64,000 bases of DNA from Microbacter margulisiae (GCF_014192515.1 NZ_JACHYB010000002.1:806001-870000), one strand, 5' to 3'. Positions 27,639 to 37,776 are shown, counted from the first letter of the stretch. Notes: generated by a model not told the origin, from the sequence alone. Numbers and translations are program-made.

Positions 27639-28874
27639 TCAATCATTAACCGGTAAATAGCAAAGATACAATTTCGTTGCTTCTTTGGACAACATATCCA
27701 GGTTAAACATATCAGAAGCATCTGTAATATCCTTCAAATCTCCATTTTTATATTTAATTTTTATTCCATCCTCGTTAGCGGCATATATTTCGTTTGCCAC
27801 CTGCTCTTCTGCCCAAAAATAGCGTCCTTCTTCTTTTGTAATACCGAAATACGTCGCATAGCGTTCATTTAACCGTTCTATTTCCAGGTTGTCCATTGGT
27901 TTCCGAAGTATAGACACTTTAAATAATCTTCTATTAATAAATGCATTACTTAAAGTCGACAAAATAATATCAGGATACACAATCCATACTTTTATGGCAG
28001 AAACAATATCACTATCATCAAGATTGACATAATTATGAAGCACTTCGGGAGAACGATAAAAGTCATCTTTCACAATCTTTTGATTCAGAAAAAATTGTAA
28101 CGAAGGCGAAGCAAACAAATGATGCCCGGCAAGCGTCAGCTCCTTGGCACGCGATAGCACATGAATCAATAACTCTTCAGCAGCAATCGATGTTTTGTGC
28201 AGATAAACCTGCCAATACATCAGGCGCCTTGCCAACAGGAATTTCTCGATAGAATAAACACCTTTTTCCTGCACAACAAGCCTTCCCTCAAAAAGATCCA
28301 GCATACGGATAATCTGTGCTGAACCAATAGAACCTTCAGTGACGCCGGCATAAAAACTGTCACGCCGCAAATAATCGAGCCGATCCATATCCAATTGACC
28401 GGAAACTAACTGGTGAAGAAAATATTTGGGATAAGTCCCTTTAAAAATCGAAATAGCCATAGGCAGGCAGGCAGGCATCTCACGGCTGATTTCCTCCATC
28501 ATGAGTGATGAAATTTCCTCATGGGAAATTCCTGATACCAGGCTATTTTCCAACACATGCGAAAAAGGAGCATGTCCGATATCATGCAGCAGAATGGCCG
28601 CTAAGGCAGCCTCTTCCTCTTCAGCGTTGATATCAGCGCCCATCCAGCGTAGTTGGCGGATAGCTTCACCCATCAGGTGCATAGCCCCCAATGAATGTTG
28701 AAAACGTGTATGTTGCGTTCCCGGATATACAAAAGAAGAAAGACCCAGTTGCTTGATCCGGGTCAATCGTTGCATATAAGGATGCTGGATAATATCATAC
28801 AAGGTTTCGGTAGGAATGGAAATGAACCCAAAAACAGGGTCATTAATAATTTTGCGTTTTTTTGTTTGCATCAT
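27639..28874 (-). CDS. HD-domain phosphohydrolase (dGTPase/YwfO-like)
   Basis: 411 residues. HD residues: TRFQHSLGAMHL, AILLHDIGHAPFSHVLE, and SGQLDMDRLDYLRRD supply the metal-binding His/Asp set. The FVYPGTQHTRFQHS opening is typical of the SamHD1/YwfO-like dNTP triphosphohydrolases. In related genomes this gene is often next to lpxD; here the RluD and PASTA genes come between. Confidence 0.9.
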   Translation of the reverse strand: MMQTKKRKIINDPVFGFISIPTETLYDIIQHPYMQRLTRIKQLGLSSFVYPGTQHTRFQHSLGAMHLMGEAIRQLRWMGADINAEEEEAALAAILLHDIGHAPFSHVLENSLVSGISHEEISSLMMEEISREMPACLPMAISIFKGTYPKYFLHQLVSGQLDMDRLDYLRRDSFYAGVTEGSIGSAQIIRMLDLFEGRLVVQEKGVYSIEKFLLARRLMYWQVYLHKTSIAAEELLIHVLSRAKELTLAGHHLFASPSLQFFLNQKIVKDDFYRSPEVLHNYVNLDDSDIVSAIKVWIVYPDIILSTLSNAFINRRLFKVSILRKPMDNLEIERLNERYATYFGITKEEGRYFWAEEQVANEIYAANEDGIKIKYKNGDLKDITDASDMFNLDMLSKEATKLYLCYLPVND

Positions 28875-28899
28875 GAACCCTTTCTATTGTTATTGTAAT

Positions 28900-29976
28900 T
28901 CAATCGCGTGATGCTATATAGCCACGCCAACGGTCAAGCAGCAATCGCATGTCTTCAGGCAATTCACTGTCAAAATAAAGCGATTCGCCAGTACGGGGAT
29001 GCACAAACCCCAACGTCTTGGCATGTAATGCCTGTCGTGGACAAACCGCAAAGCAATTGAGCACAAATTGTTTATATTTTGCAAAAGTGGTCCCTCTCAA
29101 AATTTCAGATCCGCCATAACGTTCGTCATTAAACAGCGGATGTCCGATATATTTCATGTGTGCACGAATCTGATGCGTTCTGCCTGTTTCAAGACGACAT
29201 TCCACGAGCGACACATACCCCAGACGCTCCAATACCCGATAATGCGTAACAGCCGATTTACCATGCTCACCTTCCGGATACACTGTCATTACTTGTCGAT
29301 CTTTTTGGCTTCGTCCAATATGCCCTTCGATGGTACCTTCGTTTTGTTCAGGGATTCCCCAAACAAGCGCCTGATAAAGCCGTTTAGTGGTTTTATAAAA
29401 AAACTGTTCGGCAAGCTTTGTTTTTGCCGTTTCATTTTTCGCAATCACCAATAAACCGGATGTGTCCTTATCAATACGGTGCACTAAGCCTAAACGGGGA
29501 TCATTGGCATCGAAGGCAGGGTCATCCTTGAAATAGAAGGCTAACGCATTAAGTAATGTACCGTGGTAATTTCCATGTCCGGGATGTACCACTAAACCGG
29601 CAGGTTTGTTGACCACCAACAAATCAGCATCTTCATAAACAACATCGAGGGGTATAGCTTCAGGGGTGATGGTAACTTCATGAGGAGGATAAGCCATCAC
29701 AATCGTAATTACCTCGTCAGGTTTCACCCGATAATTGGCTTTTACCGCATTGCCATTGACCAAAATAGCTCCGGCAGCCGCAGCTTCCTGAATCCGGTTA
29801 CGGGAAACATGCTGAATACGATCAAAAAGAAATTTATCAATCCGTAACGGAGTTTGTCCCCGATCCACTACAAACCTGAAGTGTTCGTACAGTTCCTGTT
29901 CCGTATTTTCTTCCCACGATTCAATTTCTTCTTCCTGTTCGTCTTCCAAAGATGATATCATAAGTTGGTGTGACAC
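28900..29976 (-). CDS. rluD: RluA/RluD-family 23S rRNA pseudouridine synthase
   Basis: 358 residues. N-terminal S4 domain (LRIDKFLFDRIQHVSRNRIQE, split), then the catalytic domain with GLVHRIDKDTSGLLVIAKNE where the Asp after HRI is the catalytic nucleophile, and CRLETGRTHQIRAHM. RluD modifies helix 69 of 23S rRNA; family members are hard to tell apart, so the exact target is inferred. Nine bases separate it from the PASTA gene. Confidence 0.9.
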   Translation of the reverse strand: MSHQLMISSLEDEQEEEIESWEENTEQELYEHFRFVVDRGQTPLRIDKFLFDRIQHVSRNRIQEAAAAGAILVNGNAVKANYRVKPDEVITIVMAYPPHEVTITPEAIPLDVVYEDADLLVVNKPAGLVVHPGHGNYHGTLLNALAFYFKDDPAFDANDPRLGLVHRIDKDTSGLLVIAKNETAKTKLAEQFFYKTTKRLYQALVWGIPEQNEGTIEGHIGRSQKDRQVMTVYPEGEHGKSAVTHYRVLERLGYVSLVECRLETGRTHQIRAHMKYIGHPLFNDERYGGSEILRGTTFAKYKQFVLNCFAVCPRQALHAKTLGFVHPRTGESLYFDSELPEDMRLLLDRWRGYIASRD

Positions 29977-29985
29977 ATGTTATCA

Positions 29986-30864
29986 CTAAAAAAACTTCTC
30001 GATGTCTTTTTTCTTCTTCGGCTTCTGTGGCTTTTTATTATTTAATGCGGCAGAATCAGCAGCATTGGGATTGATTTTACTTCTTGTCAACCATATGGTC
30101 ACCGGTTTGCCGGCAGGAATAGAATCACCCGCCTCAGGCAATTGCTTAAACACCACAAAATTTGCTTTATCCTGATCTGAAGAGGGCTGTTCGTCAAAAT
30201 TAATAGCACCAAGTGTCAGCATATCATTATTGACCAACGAAGTTGCTTCTTCAAGATTCATATCTGTCAGATCAGGCATTACCAACAATCCGTCTGCAGG
30301 TAATGCTTTTCGTCCTACTACCAGCGTAACTGTACTTCCGGCGGGTATTTGTTGCCCTGGAGCCAGGATACGTCCCTGATATTTAATATCCATCACCAAA
30401 TTATTAAAATCGGAAGGTACATATTCCACACTTCCAACATGCAGACCCATATTTTCGAGTAAAGCCTGGGCAGGACGTAGCGACAGGTCACGTACATCAG
30501 GTATAGGAGTTCCGGGCGGACGTCTTGCATTGATCGTCAGGTAAACATCACGATAACTCTTAACGAACGATCCGGGAGTAGGTTGTTGCTCAACCACCAC
30601 TCCGGGTTGTTTATTGGGCTGAAAAACAGAATCAACAATCTGGTAATGTAATTCATCATTAGCTAACAGATTCGAAGCATCATCCAAACGCAATCCTACC
30701 AAATTAGGCACCTCGAGCGCTTCTCCATGATGCGTATAAATATTGAGCCATAAAAGGACACCAACAAACAGAAGCACAATGATAACACATGCCAACACTA
30801 GGTTTTTAAGCAATAAACTACGCGAAAAGAAATGCACAAACCGCGAAAATTCCTTCTTATCCAT
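29986..30864 (-). CDS. membrane-anchored PASTA-domain protein
   Basis: 292 residues. One membrane span near residues 17-37 (LVLACVIIVLLFVGVLLWLN), then three PASTA repeats (starting near EVPNLVGLRLDDA, PIPDVRDLSLRPA and VMPDLTDMNLEEA) facing the periplasm, and a Lys-rich tail ending in KKKKDIEKFF. There is no kinase or transpeptidase domain. PASTA repeats bind cell-wall peptides or act as spacers in division proteins; such stand-alone proteins are common in Bacteroidetes with unknown role. Confidence 0.88.
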   Translation of the reverse strand: MDKKEFSRFVHFFSRSLLLKNLVLACVIIVLLFVGVLLWLNIYTHHGEALEVPNLVGLRLDDASNLLANDELHYQIVDSVFQPNKQPGVVVEQQPTPGSFVKSYRDVYLTINARRPPGTPIPDVRDLSLRPAQALLENMGLHVGSVEYVPSDFNNLVMDIKYQGRILAPGQQIPAGSTVTLVVGRKALPADGLLVMPDLTDMNLEEATSLVNNDMLTLGAINFDEQPSSDQDKANFVVFKQLPEAGDSIPAGKPVTIWLTRSKINPNAADSAALNNKKPQKPKKKKDIEKFF

Positions 30865-31096
30865 GTTGTTACGACAAAGATTGATAATGAGTACAAAAAT
30901 AGTGCTTTTTTCGGAGTAATCGAGCCTCCTGCCGAATTCTTCTTTTTCATTATCGTATCCGATCGGACATAGAGGACAAACGCACCTTTCATACCCCTCG
31001 AAACAGGAGAAACGAATTCATAATAAATCACAAAATATATCTGATTAATAAAAATATTTCATAAGATACAGGAGTCAAAAGTTGAAGAAATTACAC

Positions 31097-31104
31097 TACC
31101 TTTG
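31097..31104 (+). promoter_or_regulatory. -7 box in the PASTA-lpxD intergenic region
   Basis: TACCTTTG fits TAnnTTTG, 32 bases before the small frame at 31136. It could serve that frame or be an upstream promoter of the lpx operon. Confidence 0.4.
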
Positions 31105-31135
31105 CAAACCACAAAAGAATGAGTGTGAGTAGAAA

Positions 31136-31258
31136 ATGACGGAAGAAAATGCAACATCATCTATAACATCCGCTTTTGACAAGAAAAACAATACTTTTTC
31201 CCCATCAGGAGCCTGTAAACAGCCGATGCAACGAAAAAACAATCTCCGGCATCTTTAG
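31136..31258 (+). CDS. possible small protein (40 residues), uncertain
   Basis: An ATG-started frame MTEENATSSITSAFDKKN... ending in NNLRHL, placed at the right distance after a -7 box. It has no recognisable family, is polar and without membrane segment or signal peptide. It may be only a leader of the lpx transcript. The rest of 30865-31341 holds no other gene. Confidence 0.2.
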   Translation: MTEENATSSITSAFDKKNNTFSPSGACKQPMQRKNNLRHL

Positions 31259-31295
31259 ACGAAAACAAGTGATATTTACGATGCAAAACACATTG

Positions 31296-31326
31296 TTTGT
31301 CACACAAGACATTTATTATACCTTTG
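31296..31326 (+). promoter_or_regulatory. well-spaced Bacteroidetes promoter for the lpx operon
   Basis: TTTG at 31296-31299 and TACCTTTG at 31319-31326 are separated by 19 bases, matching the Bacteroidetes -33/-7 consensus. The lpxD ATG lies 15 bases after the -7 box, giving a very short leader. Confidence 0.7.
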
Positions 31327-31341
31327 CAAAAATTTTGACGA

Positions 31342-32382
31342 ATGGATTTTTCTGCTCAACAAATTGCGGATTTCTTACAAGGAGAGGTGGTTGGAAACCC
31401 TGAAATTACAGTCAACAACCTTTCAAAGATTGACGAAAGCGAACCAGGCACGCTCACATTTTTGTCCAATCCGAAATACACCCACTATGTTTATGATACT
31501 AAAGCAAGTATCATACTGGTCAATAAAGATTTTACTCCCGAACAATCTATTTCAACAACCCTTATAAAAGTAGATGATGCTTATCAGTCATTAGCTAAAT
31601 TGTTGCAGCTGGTGAATAGTGTAAAACAACAGCAACGGGGCATCGACTCACTGGCATTCATTGCCAAATCGGCACAAATAGGAGAAAATCCCTATGTTGG
31701 TGCCTTTTCTTTTATTGGAGAAGGAGTAAAAGCAGGCAACAATGTCCAGATTTATCCACAAACATATATCGGCAACAATGTAACACTGGGTAATGATGTC
31801 ATTATTTATCCGGGTGTGAAAATCTATGCCGATTGTGTCATCGGAAATCGTTGTGTGGTTCATGCCGGAACTGTAATTGGAGCTGACGGATTTGGTTTTG
31901 CTCCCAACGACAACGGTGGCTACAATAAAATACCCCAAATCGGAAATGTCATATTGGAAGATGACGTTGAAATTGGTGCAAACACTACCATAGACAGGGC
32001 AACCATGGGTTCGACCCGCATCCATAAAGGAGTAAAACTGGATAATTTGATACAGGTAGCCCACAATGTGGAAATCGGACAAAATAGTGTGCTGGCCGCT
32101 CAAACGGGTGTTGCAGGATCGGTAAAAATCGGCGAAAACTGTATGTTCGGCGGACAAGTCGGGATATCAGGACATTTAACTATTGGCAACAATGTCAAAT
32201 TAGCAGCTCAAACCGGTGTCATCAGTAAAATTCCCGACAACGTTACATACATGGGTGCACCTGCATTTTCACATGTTCAATACACTAAAGCTTATGTTGT
32301 TTTTCGCAAACTTCCCGAATTAGACAAAAGCATTGACGCATTAAAAAAAGAAATTGAAGAGTTGCGTAAAAATATCCATTAA
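31342..32382 (+). CDS. lpxD: UDP-3-O-acylglucosamine N-acyltransferase
   Basis: 346 residues. N-terminal uridine-binding domain ([17 protein letters not shown]) followed by a long left-handed beta helix of hexapeptide repeats; [10 protein letters not shown] and [22 protein letters not shown] (split) carry the active-site His. It adds the second acyl chain in lipid A synthesis. First gene of lpxD / lpxC-fabZ / lpxA. Confidence 0.96.
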   Translation: MDFSAQQIADFLQGEVVGNPEITVNNLSKIDESEPGTLTFLSNPKYTHYVYDTKASIILVNKDFTPEQSISTTLIKVDDAYQSLAKLLQLVNSVKQQQRGIDSLAFIAKSAQIGENPYVGAFSFIGEGVKAGNNVQIYPQTYIGNNVTLGNDVIIYPGVKIYADCVIGNRCVVHAGTVIGADGFGFAPNDNGGYNKIPQIGNVILEDDVEIGANTTIDRATMGSTRIHKGVKLDNLIQVAHNVEIGQNSVLAAQTGVAGSVKIGENCMFGGQVGISGHLTIGNNVKLAAQTGVISKIPDNVTYMGAPAFSHVQYTKAYVVFRKLPELDKSIDALKKEIEELRKNIH

Positions 32383-32405
32383 ATCAGGACAATCATCTAA
32401 TCAAC

Positions 32406-33785
32406 ATGCCAAATCAAAAAACTTTACAACGTGGCTTTACCTTAACAGGCAAGGGATTACACACAGGGTTAGACATTGAATTACACTTTCTTCCGGCTCC
32501 CGAAAATCATGGTTTTATCATTAAAAGAATTGATTTAGAAGGTCAACCAACCATACCAGCTTTGGCAGAGTATGTAACACAAACTACACGCGGAACTGTT
32601 TTATCACATAACAATGTTCAGATCAGCACGATTGAACATGCAATGGCTGCATTATTCGCATCCGAGATAGACAATTGCCTCATGGAGGTAAATGCAGCGG
32701 AATTTCCAATCCTCGACGGAAGTGCAAAACCTTTCATTCAAAAGATTCGGGAAGTTGGTATCGTTGAACAGGAAGCGGAGAAAGAGTATTTTATCGTTAA
32801 GAAAAAAATCGAATACACCGATCCGAACACTCATTCATCCATAACCATCCTTCCGGATGATCATTTTAGCATCCAAACCTTAATCGGATTCAATTCTTCT
32901 ATTTTACATAACCAGTATGCAGTACTGGATGATTTGTCGCTCTTCGCCACAGAAATTGCATCCTGCCGTACTTTTGTCTTTGTCAGAGAACTGGAGGAGC
33001 TTCTTAAAATGGACCTCATCAAAGGCGGTGATCTGGAAAACGCACTGGTAATCTACGATGAAATCATTGATCAGAAAGAACTTGACCGAATAGCCGACCT
33101 GCTCAATCATCCACATAAAAAAGTAGACGAACTGGGATACCTGTCAGAATTGCAATTTGACAACGAACCCGCACGACACAAACTGCTGGATGTGTTAGGC
33201 GATCTTGCCCTGATCGGGAAACCTATCAAGGGAAGGGTGATTGCTACGCGTCCGGGACACAAAACCAACACCTCGGTTTCAAAACTTATCCGTAAGGAAA
33301 TCAAACGTCAGGAAGTACCCCTGCCCGATTATGATCCTAATGGGGAACCATTTCTGGATATCAATCAGATCAAGAAAATGCTGCCTCACCGCTGGCCTTT
33401 TCTGATGGTTGACAAAGTATTGAACATCAACCAGACGGTCATCACAGGATTAAAAAATGTCACCGTCAACGAAACTTTCTTCAACGGGCACTTCCCTAAG
33501 GAACCTGTTATGCCAGGTGTCCTTTTGGTGGAGGCTATGGCGCAGACCGGAGGATTATTGATCCTGCATCAGGTGGAAAATCCCGAACTTTATTCCACTT
33601 ATTTCATGAAAATTGACGCGGTGAAATTCAGACAAAAAGTGGTTCCGGGTGACACTGTTATTTTCCGCCTGGAATTGTTATCGCCTATCCGTCGCGGTTG
33701 CGCCACAATGAAGGGATATGCCTTCGTAGGTGAAAAAATTGTATGCGAGGCGGAATTCATGGCTCAGATCACCAAAAATAAATAA
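32406..33785 (+). CDS. lpxC-fabZ: bifunctional LpxC deacetylase / FabZ dehydratase
   Basis: 459 residues, a fusion typical of Bacteroidetes. Residues 1 to about 300 are LpxC (TLQRGFTLTGKGLHTG; zinc-binding TIEHAMAAL and later HKLLDVLGDLAL). Residues 315-459 are FabZ (IKKMLPHRWPFLMVDKV with catalytic His, GHFPKEPVMPGVLLVEAMAQ with the Glu). LpxC commits UDP-acyl-GlcNAc to lipid A; FabZ dehydrates 3-hydroxyacyl-ACP, so the fusion sits at the branch between lipid A and phospholipid. Confidence 0.97.
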   Translation: MPNQKTLQRGFTLTGKGLHTGLDIELHFLPAPENHGFIIKRIDLEGQPTIPALAEYVTQTTRGTVLSHNNVQISTIEHAMAALFASEIDNCLMEVNAAEFPILDGSAKPFIQKIREVGIVEQEAEKEYFIVKKKIEYTDPNTHSSITILPDDHFSIQTLIGFNSSILHNQYAVLDDLSLFATEIASCRTFVFVRELEELLKMDLIKGGDLENALVIYDEIIDQKELDRIADLLNHPHKKVDELGYLSELQFDNEPARHKLLDVLGDLALIGKPIKGRVIATRPGHKTNTSVSKLIRKEIKRQEVPLPDYDPNGEPFLDINQIKKMLPHRWPFLMVDKVLNINQTVITGLKNVTVNETFFNGHFPKEPVMPGVLLVEAMAQTGGLLILHQVENPELYSTYFMKIDAVKFRQKVVPGDTVIFRLELLSPIRRGCATMKGYAFVGEKIVCEAEFMAQITKNK

Positions 33786-33874
33786 AAACCCAATAACCTT
33801 AGGGAAACCATACGTTCCATTCATACCGGAAAAACAACGCGAAAAACATTCATTAGTATTCAAATTCGTATCAA

Positions 33875-34654
33875 ATGAAACAACCGTTAGCATACATTCA
33901 TCCGGAAGCAAAAATAGCTTCGAACGTAGTCATCGAGCCATTCGTAACCATTGATAAAAATGTCGTTATCCTTGAAGGATCTCACATCGGATCGAACGTG
34001 ACCATTATGGAGGGCGCACGTATCGGCAGAAACTGCAAGATATTCCCGGGGTCGGTCATCAGCGCCATTCCCCAGGACCTGAAGTTTCAGGGAGAAGATA
34101 CAACCGCCATCATCGGGGATAATACAACCATCCGCGAATGTGTCACCATCAACCGCGGAACTGCTGCAAAAGGACATACCATTGTCGGGAAGAACTGCCT
34201 GATCATGGCTTATTGCCACGTAGCTCACGATTGTACAGTAGGTGACAATGTCATCATGTCGAACGCCACTCAACTGGCAGGTGAAGTTACCATAGGCGAC
34301 TGGGCAATCATCGGAGGCGGTTCGCTGATTCATCAGTTCACCCACATCGGGGCACATGTGATGATTCAGGGTGGATCGAAAGTCAATAAAGATATTCCAC
34401 CGTTTGTAAAGGCAGCCCGCGAACCGATATCCTACTGTGGCATCAATTCGGTTGGACTGCGCCGCCGGGGTTATACCAACGAACAGATCAGGGATATCCA
34501 GGAGATCTATCGTTTCCTTTATCTCTCGGGTATGAACAACAGCACCGCCATCGAACATATCGAAGCCGAACTGCCGGCAACAAAGGAACGCGACGAAGTG
34601 ATCCTTTTTGTACGAAACTCGCCACGGGGCATCATGAAAGGTTATTTCGACTGA
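33875..34654 (+). CDS. lpxA: UDP-N-acetylglucosamine O-acyltransferase
   Basis: 259 residues, normal LpxA length. Hexapeptide beta helix (IHPEAKIASNVVIEPF, GSVISAIPQDLKFQGE) with active-site His in MAYCHVAHDCTVG, then a helical C-terminal domain (INSVGLRRRGYTNEQIRDIQ). Catalyses the first step of lipid A synthesis. The operon ends with a strong terminator. Confidence 0.96.
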   Translation: MKQPLAYIHPEAKIASNVVIEPFVTIDKNVVILEGSHIGSNVTIMEGARIGRNCKIFPGSVISAIPQDLKFQGEDTTAIIGDNTTIRECVTINRGTAAKGHTIVGKNCLIMAYCHVAHDCTVGDNVIMSNATQLAGEVTIGDWAIIGGGSLIHQFTHIGAHVMIQGGSKVNKDIPPFVKAAREPISYCGINSVGLRRRGYTNEQIRDIQEIYRFLYLSGMNNSTAIEHIEAELPATKERDEVILFVRNSPRGIMKGYFD

Positions 34655-34686
34655 TCAGACAATTTCAAAACGGATATACAACATAT

Positions 34687-34726
34687 CAAAAGCCGCATCG
34701 ACATTTACGTTGAAGCGGCTTTTTTA
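34687..34726 (+). terminator. rho-independent terminator of the lpx operon
   Basis: Stem AAAGCCGC / GCGGCTTT, extended inward by pairing of the TCGAC and GTTGA parts, followed by a run of T. It lies 33 bases after the lpxA stop. Confidence 0.85.
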
Positions 34727-34761
34727 TTGATTCGTACTTTTTAATAATTTCCCTGATGTAT

Positions 34762-34791
34762 ATTGACATAAAATAAATTTATTTATCTTTG
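34762..34791 (+). promoter_or_regulatory. promoter of the DUF5687/ABC pair
   Basis: ATTG at 34762-34765 and TATCTTTG at 34784-34791 are 18 bases apart; the ATG is at 34815. It fits the Bacteroidetes consensus apart from one base in the -33 box. Confidence 0.6.
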
Positions 34792-34814
34792 CCCCTGTAA
34801 AAAGACACAACGAT

Positions 34815-36299
34815 ATGCTGACACCGAATCTTATCAAACAGGAATGGATAAAAAGCATCCGCTCGCAGGGATTTTACAGAAATGCCCTGGCAAGTTTCTT
34901 TATAGGGATTTTTGTATTATACATATGTGGATTGCTTTTCTTTCTGGGATTTTCCCTGAATAAAATACTGGAGAAAGTGCCGGGGGAAGACACCCCGATG
35001 CAGTTGTTCAACGGAGCCATGATCTACTTGCTGCTGGGAGGACTCACACTACGGTTTCTGATGCAGCAGTTGAACACTATCAACCTGCCTTCGTATCAGG
35101 TGCTGCCATTGAAACGCTCTACCCTGATCAATTTCCTGCTTCTGAAACCCCTGGCCAGTCCTGCCAATTATGCCTTGTTATTGGCAGTCATCCCTTTTGC
35201 CATACGCTCGGTGGCTGGCTATTACAACGGCATGGTAGCGTTGCGTTTTGTGGTGGCTTTTGAGCTGATGGTGTGGTTCAACTCACTGTTGGCAGCCTTC
35301 CTGAAGCGCAAATTCGGGGGTAATCTTCTTTCGTTCTTCATGGTGCTGGGCATTATTGCCATCATTGTAACGCTGGAATATTTCAGGGTATTTTCGCTCT
35401 TCGCCCTGTCTAAGGCATTGTTCGGATTCATCGTACTCAGCCCCGTAGGATTGCTGCTGCCACTGCTGGCCGTAGCAGTGGCATTTATGCTCAATAAATG
35501 GTTTTTTGCTCAAAACTACTATCCCGAACGATTCAACCGCAAGTTGCAAACATCCAAGACTGCCACAGCCGACCTGGCTTTCCTGAACCGCTTCGGTATC
35601 ATCGGAGAACTGATTTCGGTGGAAGTCAAGCTGATGCTGCGCCACAAACGGACACGAAGCATGCTTTTCTTATCCATCATCTTCCTTTTTTACGGATTGC
35701 TCTTTTATAACAATCCGCACCATGCTTACGGTTATGGCATGTTATTTTTCATTGCCATGTTTATGACCGGCATCCTGATGTATATCTACGGGCAATGGTC
35801 GATTAGCTGGGACAGCACGCATTTCGACGGGTTGCTGACAAAAAATATCCCGGTACCCACGTATATCAAAGCTAATTACTACCTGATGCTTGCCTTCAAT
35901 GTCATCTGTTTTGTACTCACGACCCCCTATTTCCTGTTTGGATCAACCATCGTTTATATGCATCTGGCAGCATTCCTTTTCAATATCGGGGTCAATATTT
36001 ACCTGTTGCTGTTCCTCGCCACTTATAACACCAAACGGGTTGACTTGTCACGTTCTTCGGTGATGAATTACCAGGGAACCACGTATAAAAGCTTCCTTAT
36101 TGTATTGCCCATCATGTTTCTCCCAATGTTACTGGTCAATGTGATCGCCTTCTTCACATCTATTGGCACAGCCCTCTGGACACTTGCCATTCTTGGCATC
36201 ATCGGACTGGCGCTCCGCAATCCACTGATCAATCTCTGCGTCAAACAGTTCAACAACCGAAAATATGTAATGGCAGAAGGATTCCGCGAAAAAGAATAA
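34815..36299 (+). CDS. DUF5687-family ABC transporter permease
   Basis: 494 residues with about ten to twelve hydrophobic segments in two groups and a basic central loop (KLMLRHKRTRSMLF). It fits the DUF5687 family, large Bacteroidetes permeases paired with a single ABC ATPase. The ATPase gene follows closely. The transported substrate is unknown; the fold suggests an exporter. Confidence 0.82.
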   Translation: MLTPNLIKQEWIKSIRSQGFYRNALASFFIGIFVLYICGLLFFLGFSLNKILEKVPGEDTPMQLFNGAMIYLLLGGLTLRFLMQQLNTINLPSYQVLPLKRSTLINFLLLKPLASPANYALLLAVIPFAIRSVAGYYNGMVALRFVVAFELMVWFNSLLAAFLKRKFGGNLLSFFMVLGIIAIIVTLEYFRVFSLFALSKALFGFIVLSPVGLLLPLLAVAVAFMLNKWFFAQNYYPERFNRKLQTSKTATADLAFLNRFGIIGELISVEVKLMLRHKRTRSMLFLSIIFLFYGLLFYNNPHHAYGYGMLFFIAMFMTGILMYIYGQWSISWDSTHFDGLLTKNIPVPTYIKANYYLMLAFNVICFVLTTPYFLFGSTIVYMHLAAFLFNIGVNIYLLLFLATYNTKRVDLSRSSVMNYQGTTYKSFLIVLPIMFLPMLLVNVIAFFTSIGTALWTLAILGIIGLALRNPLINLCVKQFNNRKYVMAEGFREKE

Positions 36300-36343
36300 C
36301 CGACATGCCGCTCCAGAATACAACACCAAAATTGCATATTCCC

Positions 36344-37039
36344 ATGATACAAGCTACCAATTTGCAAAAAGCATACAACAACGTAACCGTTTTGAATATC
36401 CCCACCCTTACTGTTGCCCGGGGTGAAAGTTTCGGACTGGTAGGCAACAACGGTGCAGGTAAAACCACCTTTTTCCGTCTCGTCCTTGACCTGATAGAAG
36501 CCACTAACGGCGAGGTTATGATTGACGGACAAAAAGTAGCCCGCAACGATAGATGGAAAATGATTACCGGGTCTTTCCTCGACGAAGGTTTCCTGATTGA
36601 TTTCCTAACACCTGAAGAATATTTTACGTTTGTGGGAAAACTATATAACAAGTCCGAAGGAGATATCGCCCAGTTTATCGAAACAATGCAGGATTTCTTC
36701 AACGGAGAAATTATCGGGAAGAAAAAACTGATCCGTGAATTCTCTAAAGGCAATCAGAAAAAAATTGGCATAGCAGCAGCGCTTCTGGGTGATCCTCAGA
36801 TACTGATCCTCGACGAACCTTTCACAGCGCTCGATCCGTCATCGCAAATTCGTCTGAAACGTTTTCTGATTGATCTTCAAAACCGGTTAAACATGACCAT
36901 GCTTATCTCAAGCCATGACCTGAACCATGTGACCGAAGTCTGCCAACGCATTGTTGTCCTCGAAAAGGGAGACATGGTGAAAGATCTGCAAACCAACGAA
37001 GACACACTGAAAGAACTGGAAGCCTATTTTTCCGTGTAG
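36344..37039 (+). CDS. ABC transporter ATP-binding protein
   Basis: 231 residues from ATG 36344 (MIQATNLQKAYNNV); an ATG at 36305 would add 13 residues not usual for the family. Walker A GNNGAGKTTFFR, signature FSKGNQKKIGIAAAL, Walker B ILILDEPFTALDPSS and the switch His in ISSHDLNHV. It forms a transporter with the DUF5687 permease encoded immediately upstream. Confidence 0.92.
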   Translation: MIQATNLQKAYNNVTVLNIPTLTVARGESFGLVGNNGAGKTTFFRLVLDLIEATNGEVMIDGQKVARNDRWKMITGSFLDEGFLIDFLTPEEYFTFVGKLYNKSEGDIAQFIETMQDFFNGEIIGKKKLIREFSKGNQKKIGIAAALLGDPQILILDEPFTALDPSSQIRLKRFLIDLQNRLNMTMLISSHDLNHVTEVCQRIVVLEKGDMVKDLQTNEDTLKELEAYFSV

Positions 37040-37088
37040 CATATCTGCAAAATTTGAATGCTTCCACGCTCTCCGATCATCCAATAAA

Positions 37089-37119
37089 AAAAGGATTCCC
37101 CGCTCTGAGGAATCCTTTT
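37089..37119. terminator. bidirectional terminator between the ABC and peroxiredoxin genes
   Basis: An 11-bp stem AAAAGGATTCC / GGAATCCTTTT around a nine-base loop, with T-rich exits in both directions, between two convergent genes. Confidence 0.85.
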
Positions 37120-37143
37120 GTTTATACCTTTATCTGATGTTGG

Positions 37144-37776
37144 TTAATGTTTGCTCAGGTAGTCTGCCACCCCTTCTGAGGTTCCTTTCATCGCATCTTT
37201 GCCCTTGGTCCAATTTGCAGGACAAACCTCGCCGAATTCTTCAAAATGCTGTAAAGCGTCAACCATACGCAATGCCTCATCCACGTTGCGGCCCAATGGA
37301 AGGTCGTTAATCACGCAATGACGTATAACACCCTTTTTGTCGATCAGGAATAATCCGCGAAAAGCAACAGGATCACCTACGGAATACGCATTCCCTTCAT
37401 CGTCATAGTCAATGTCAGAAGCCAACACGCCAAAATTTTCAGCAATTGTTTTCGAGAAGTCAGCCACAATAGGATATGTTACGCCTTTGATGCCTCCATG
37501 GTTTTTGTCCATTGACAACCACGCAAAATGCGAATATTCAGAATCAACGGAGCATCCGATTACAGCCACGTTCCGTTTCTCAAACTCAGCCAGTTTTTCC
37601 TGAAAAGCATGCAACTCTGTCGGACACACAAAGGTAAAATCCATCGGATAGAAGAAAAAGACTACATATTTATTGCCAATAAACTGTTCAAGTGAAAAAT
37701 CGCTTACAATTTCTTTCCCGTTTACTACCGCCGGTGATTTGAACAACGGCGCTTGTTTGCCAATTAATGATCTCAT
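37144..37776 (-). CDS. ahpC: 2-Cys peroxiredoxin (AhpC/TSA family)
   Basis: 210 residues. Peroxidatic Cys51 in DFTFVCPTELHAF and resolving Cys185 in GEVCPANWTKG make it a typical 2-Cys peroxiredoxin, reducing hydrogen peroxide and organic peroxides in the cytoplasm. No AhpF gene is adjacent. The length and C-terminal YLSKH tail fit the Prx1/typical 2-Cys group. Confidence 0.93.
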   Translation of the reverse strand: MRSLIGKQAPLFKSPAVVNGKEIVSDFSLEQFIGNKYVVFFFYPMDFTFVCPTELHAFQEKLAEFEKRNVAVIGCSVDSEYSHFAWLSMDKNHGGIKGVTYPIVADFSKTIAENFGVLASDIDYDDEGNAYSVGDPVAFRGLFLIDKKGVIRHCVINDLPLGRNVDEALRMVDALQHFEEFGEVCPANWTKGKDAMKGTSEGVADYLSKH

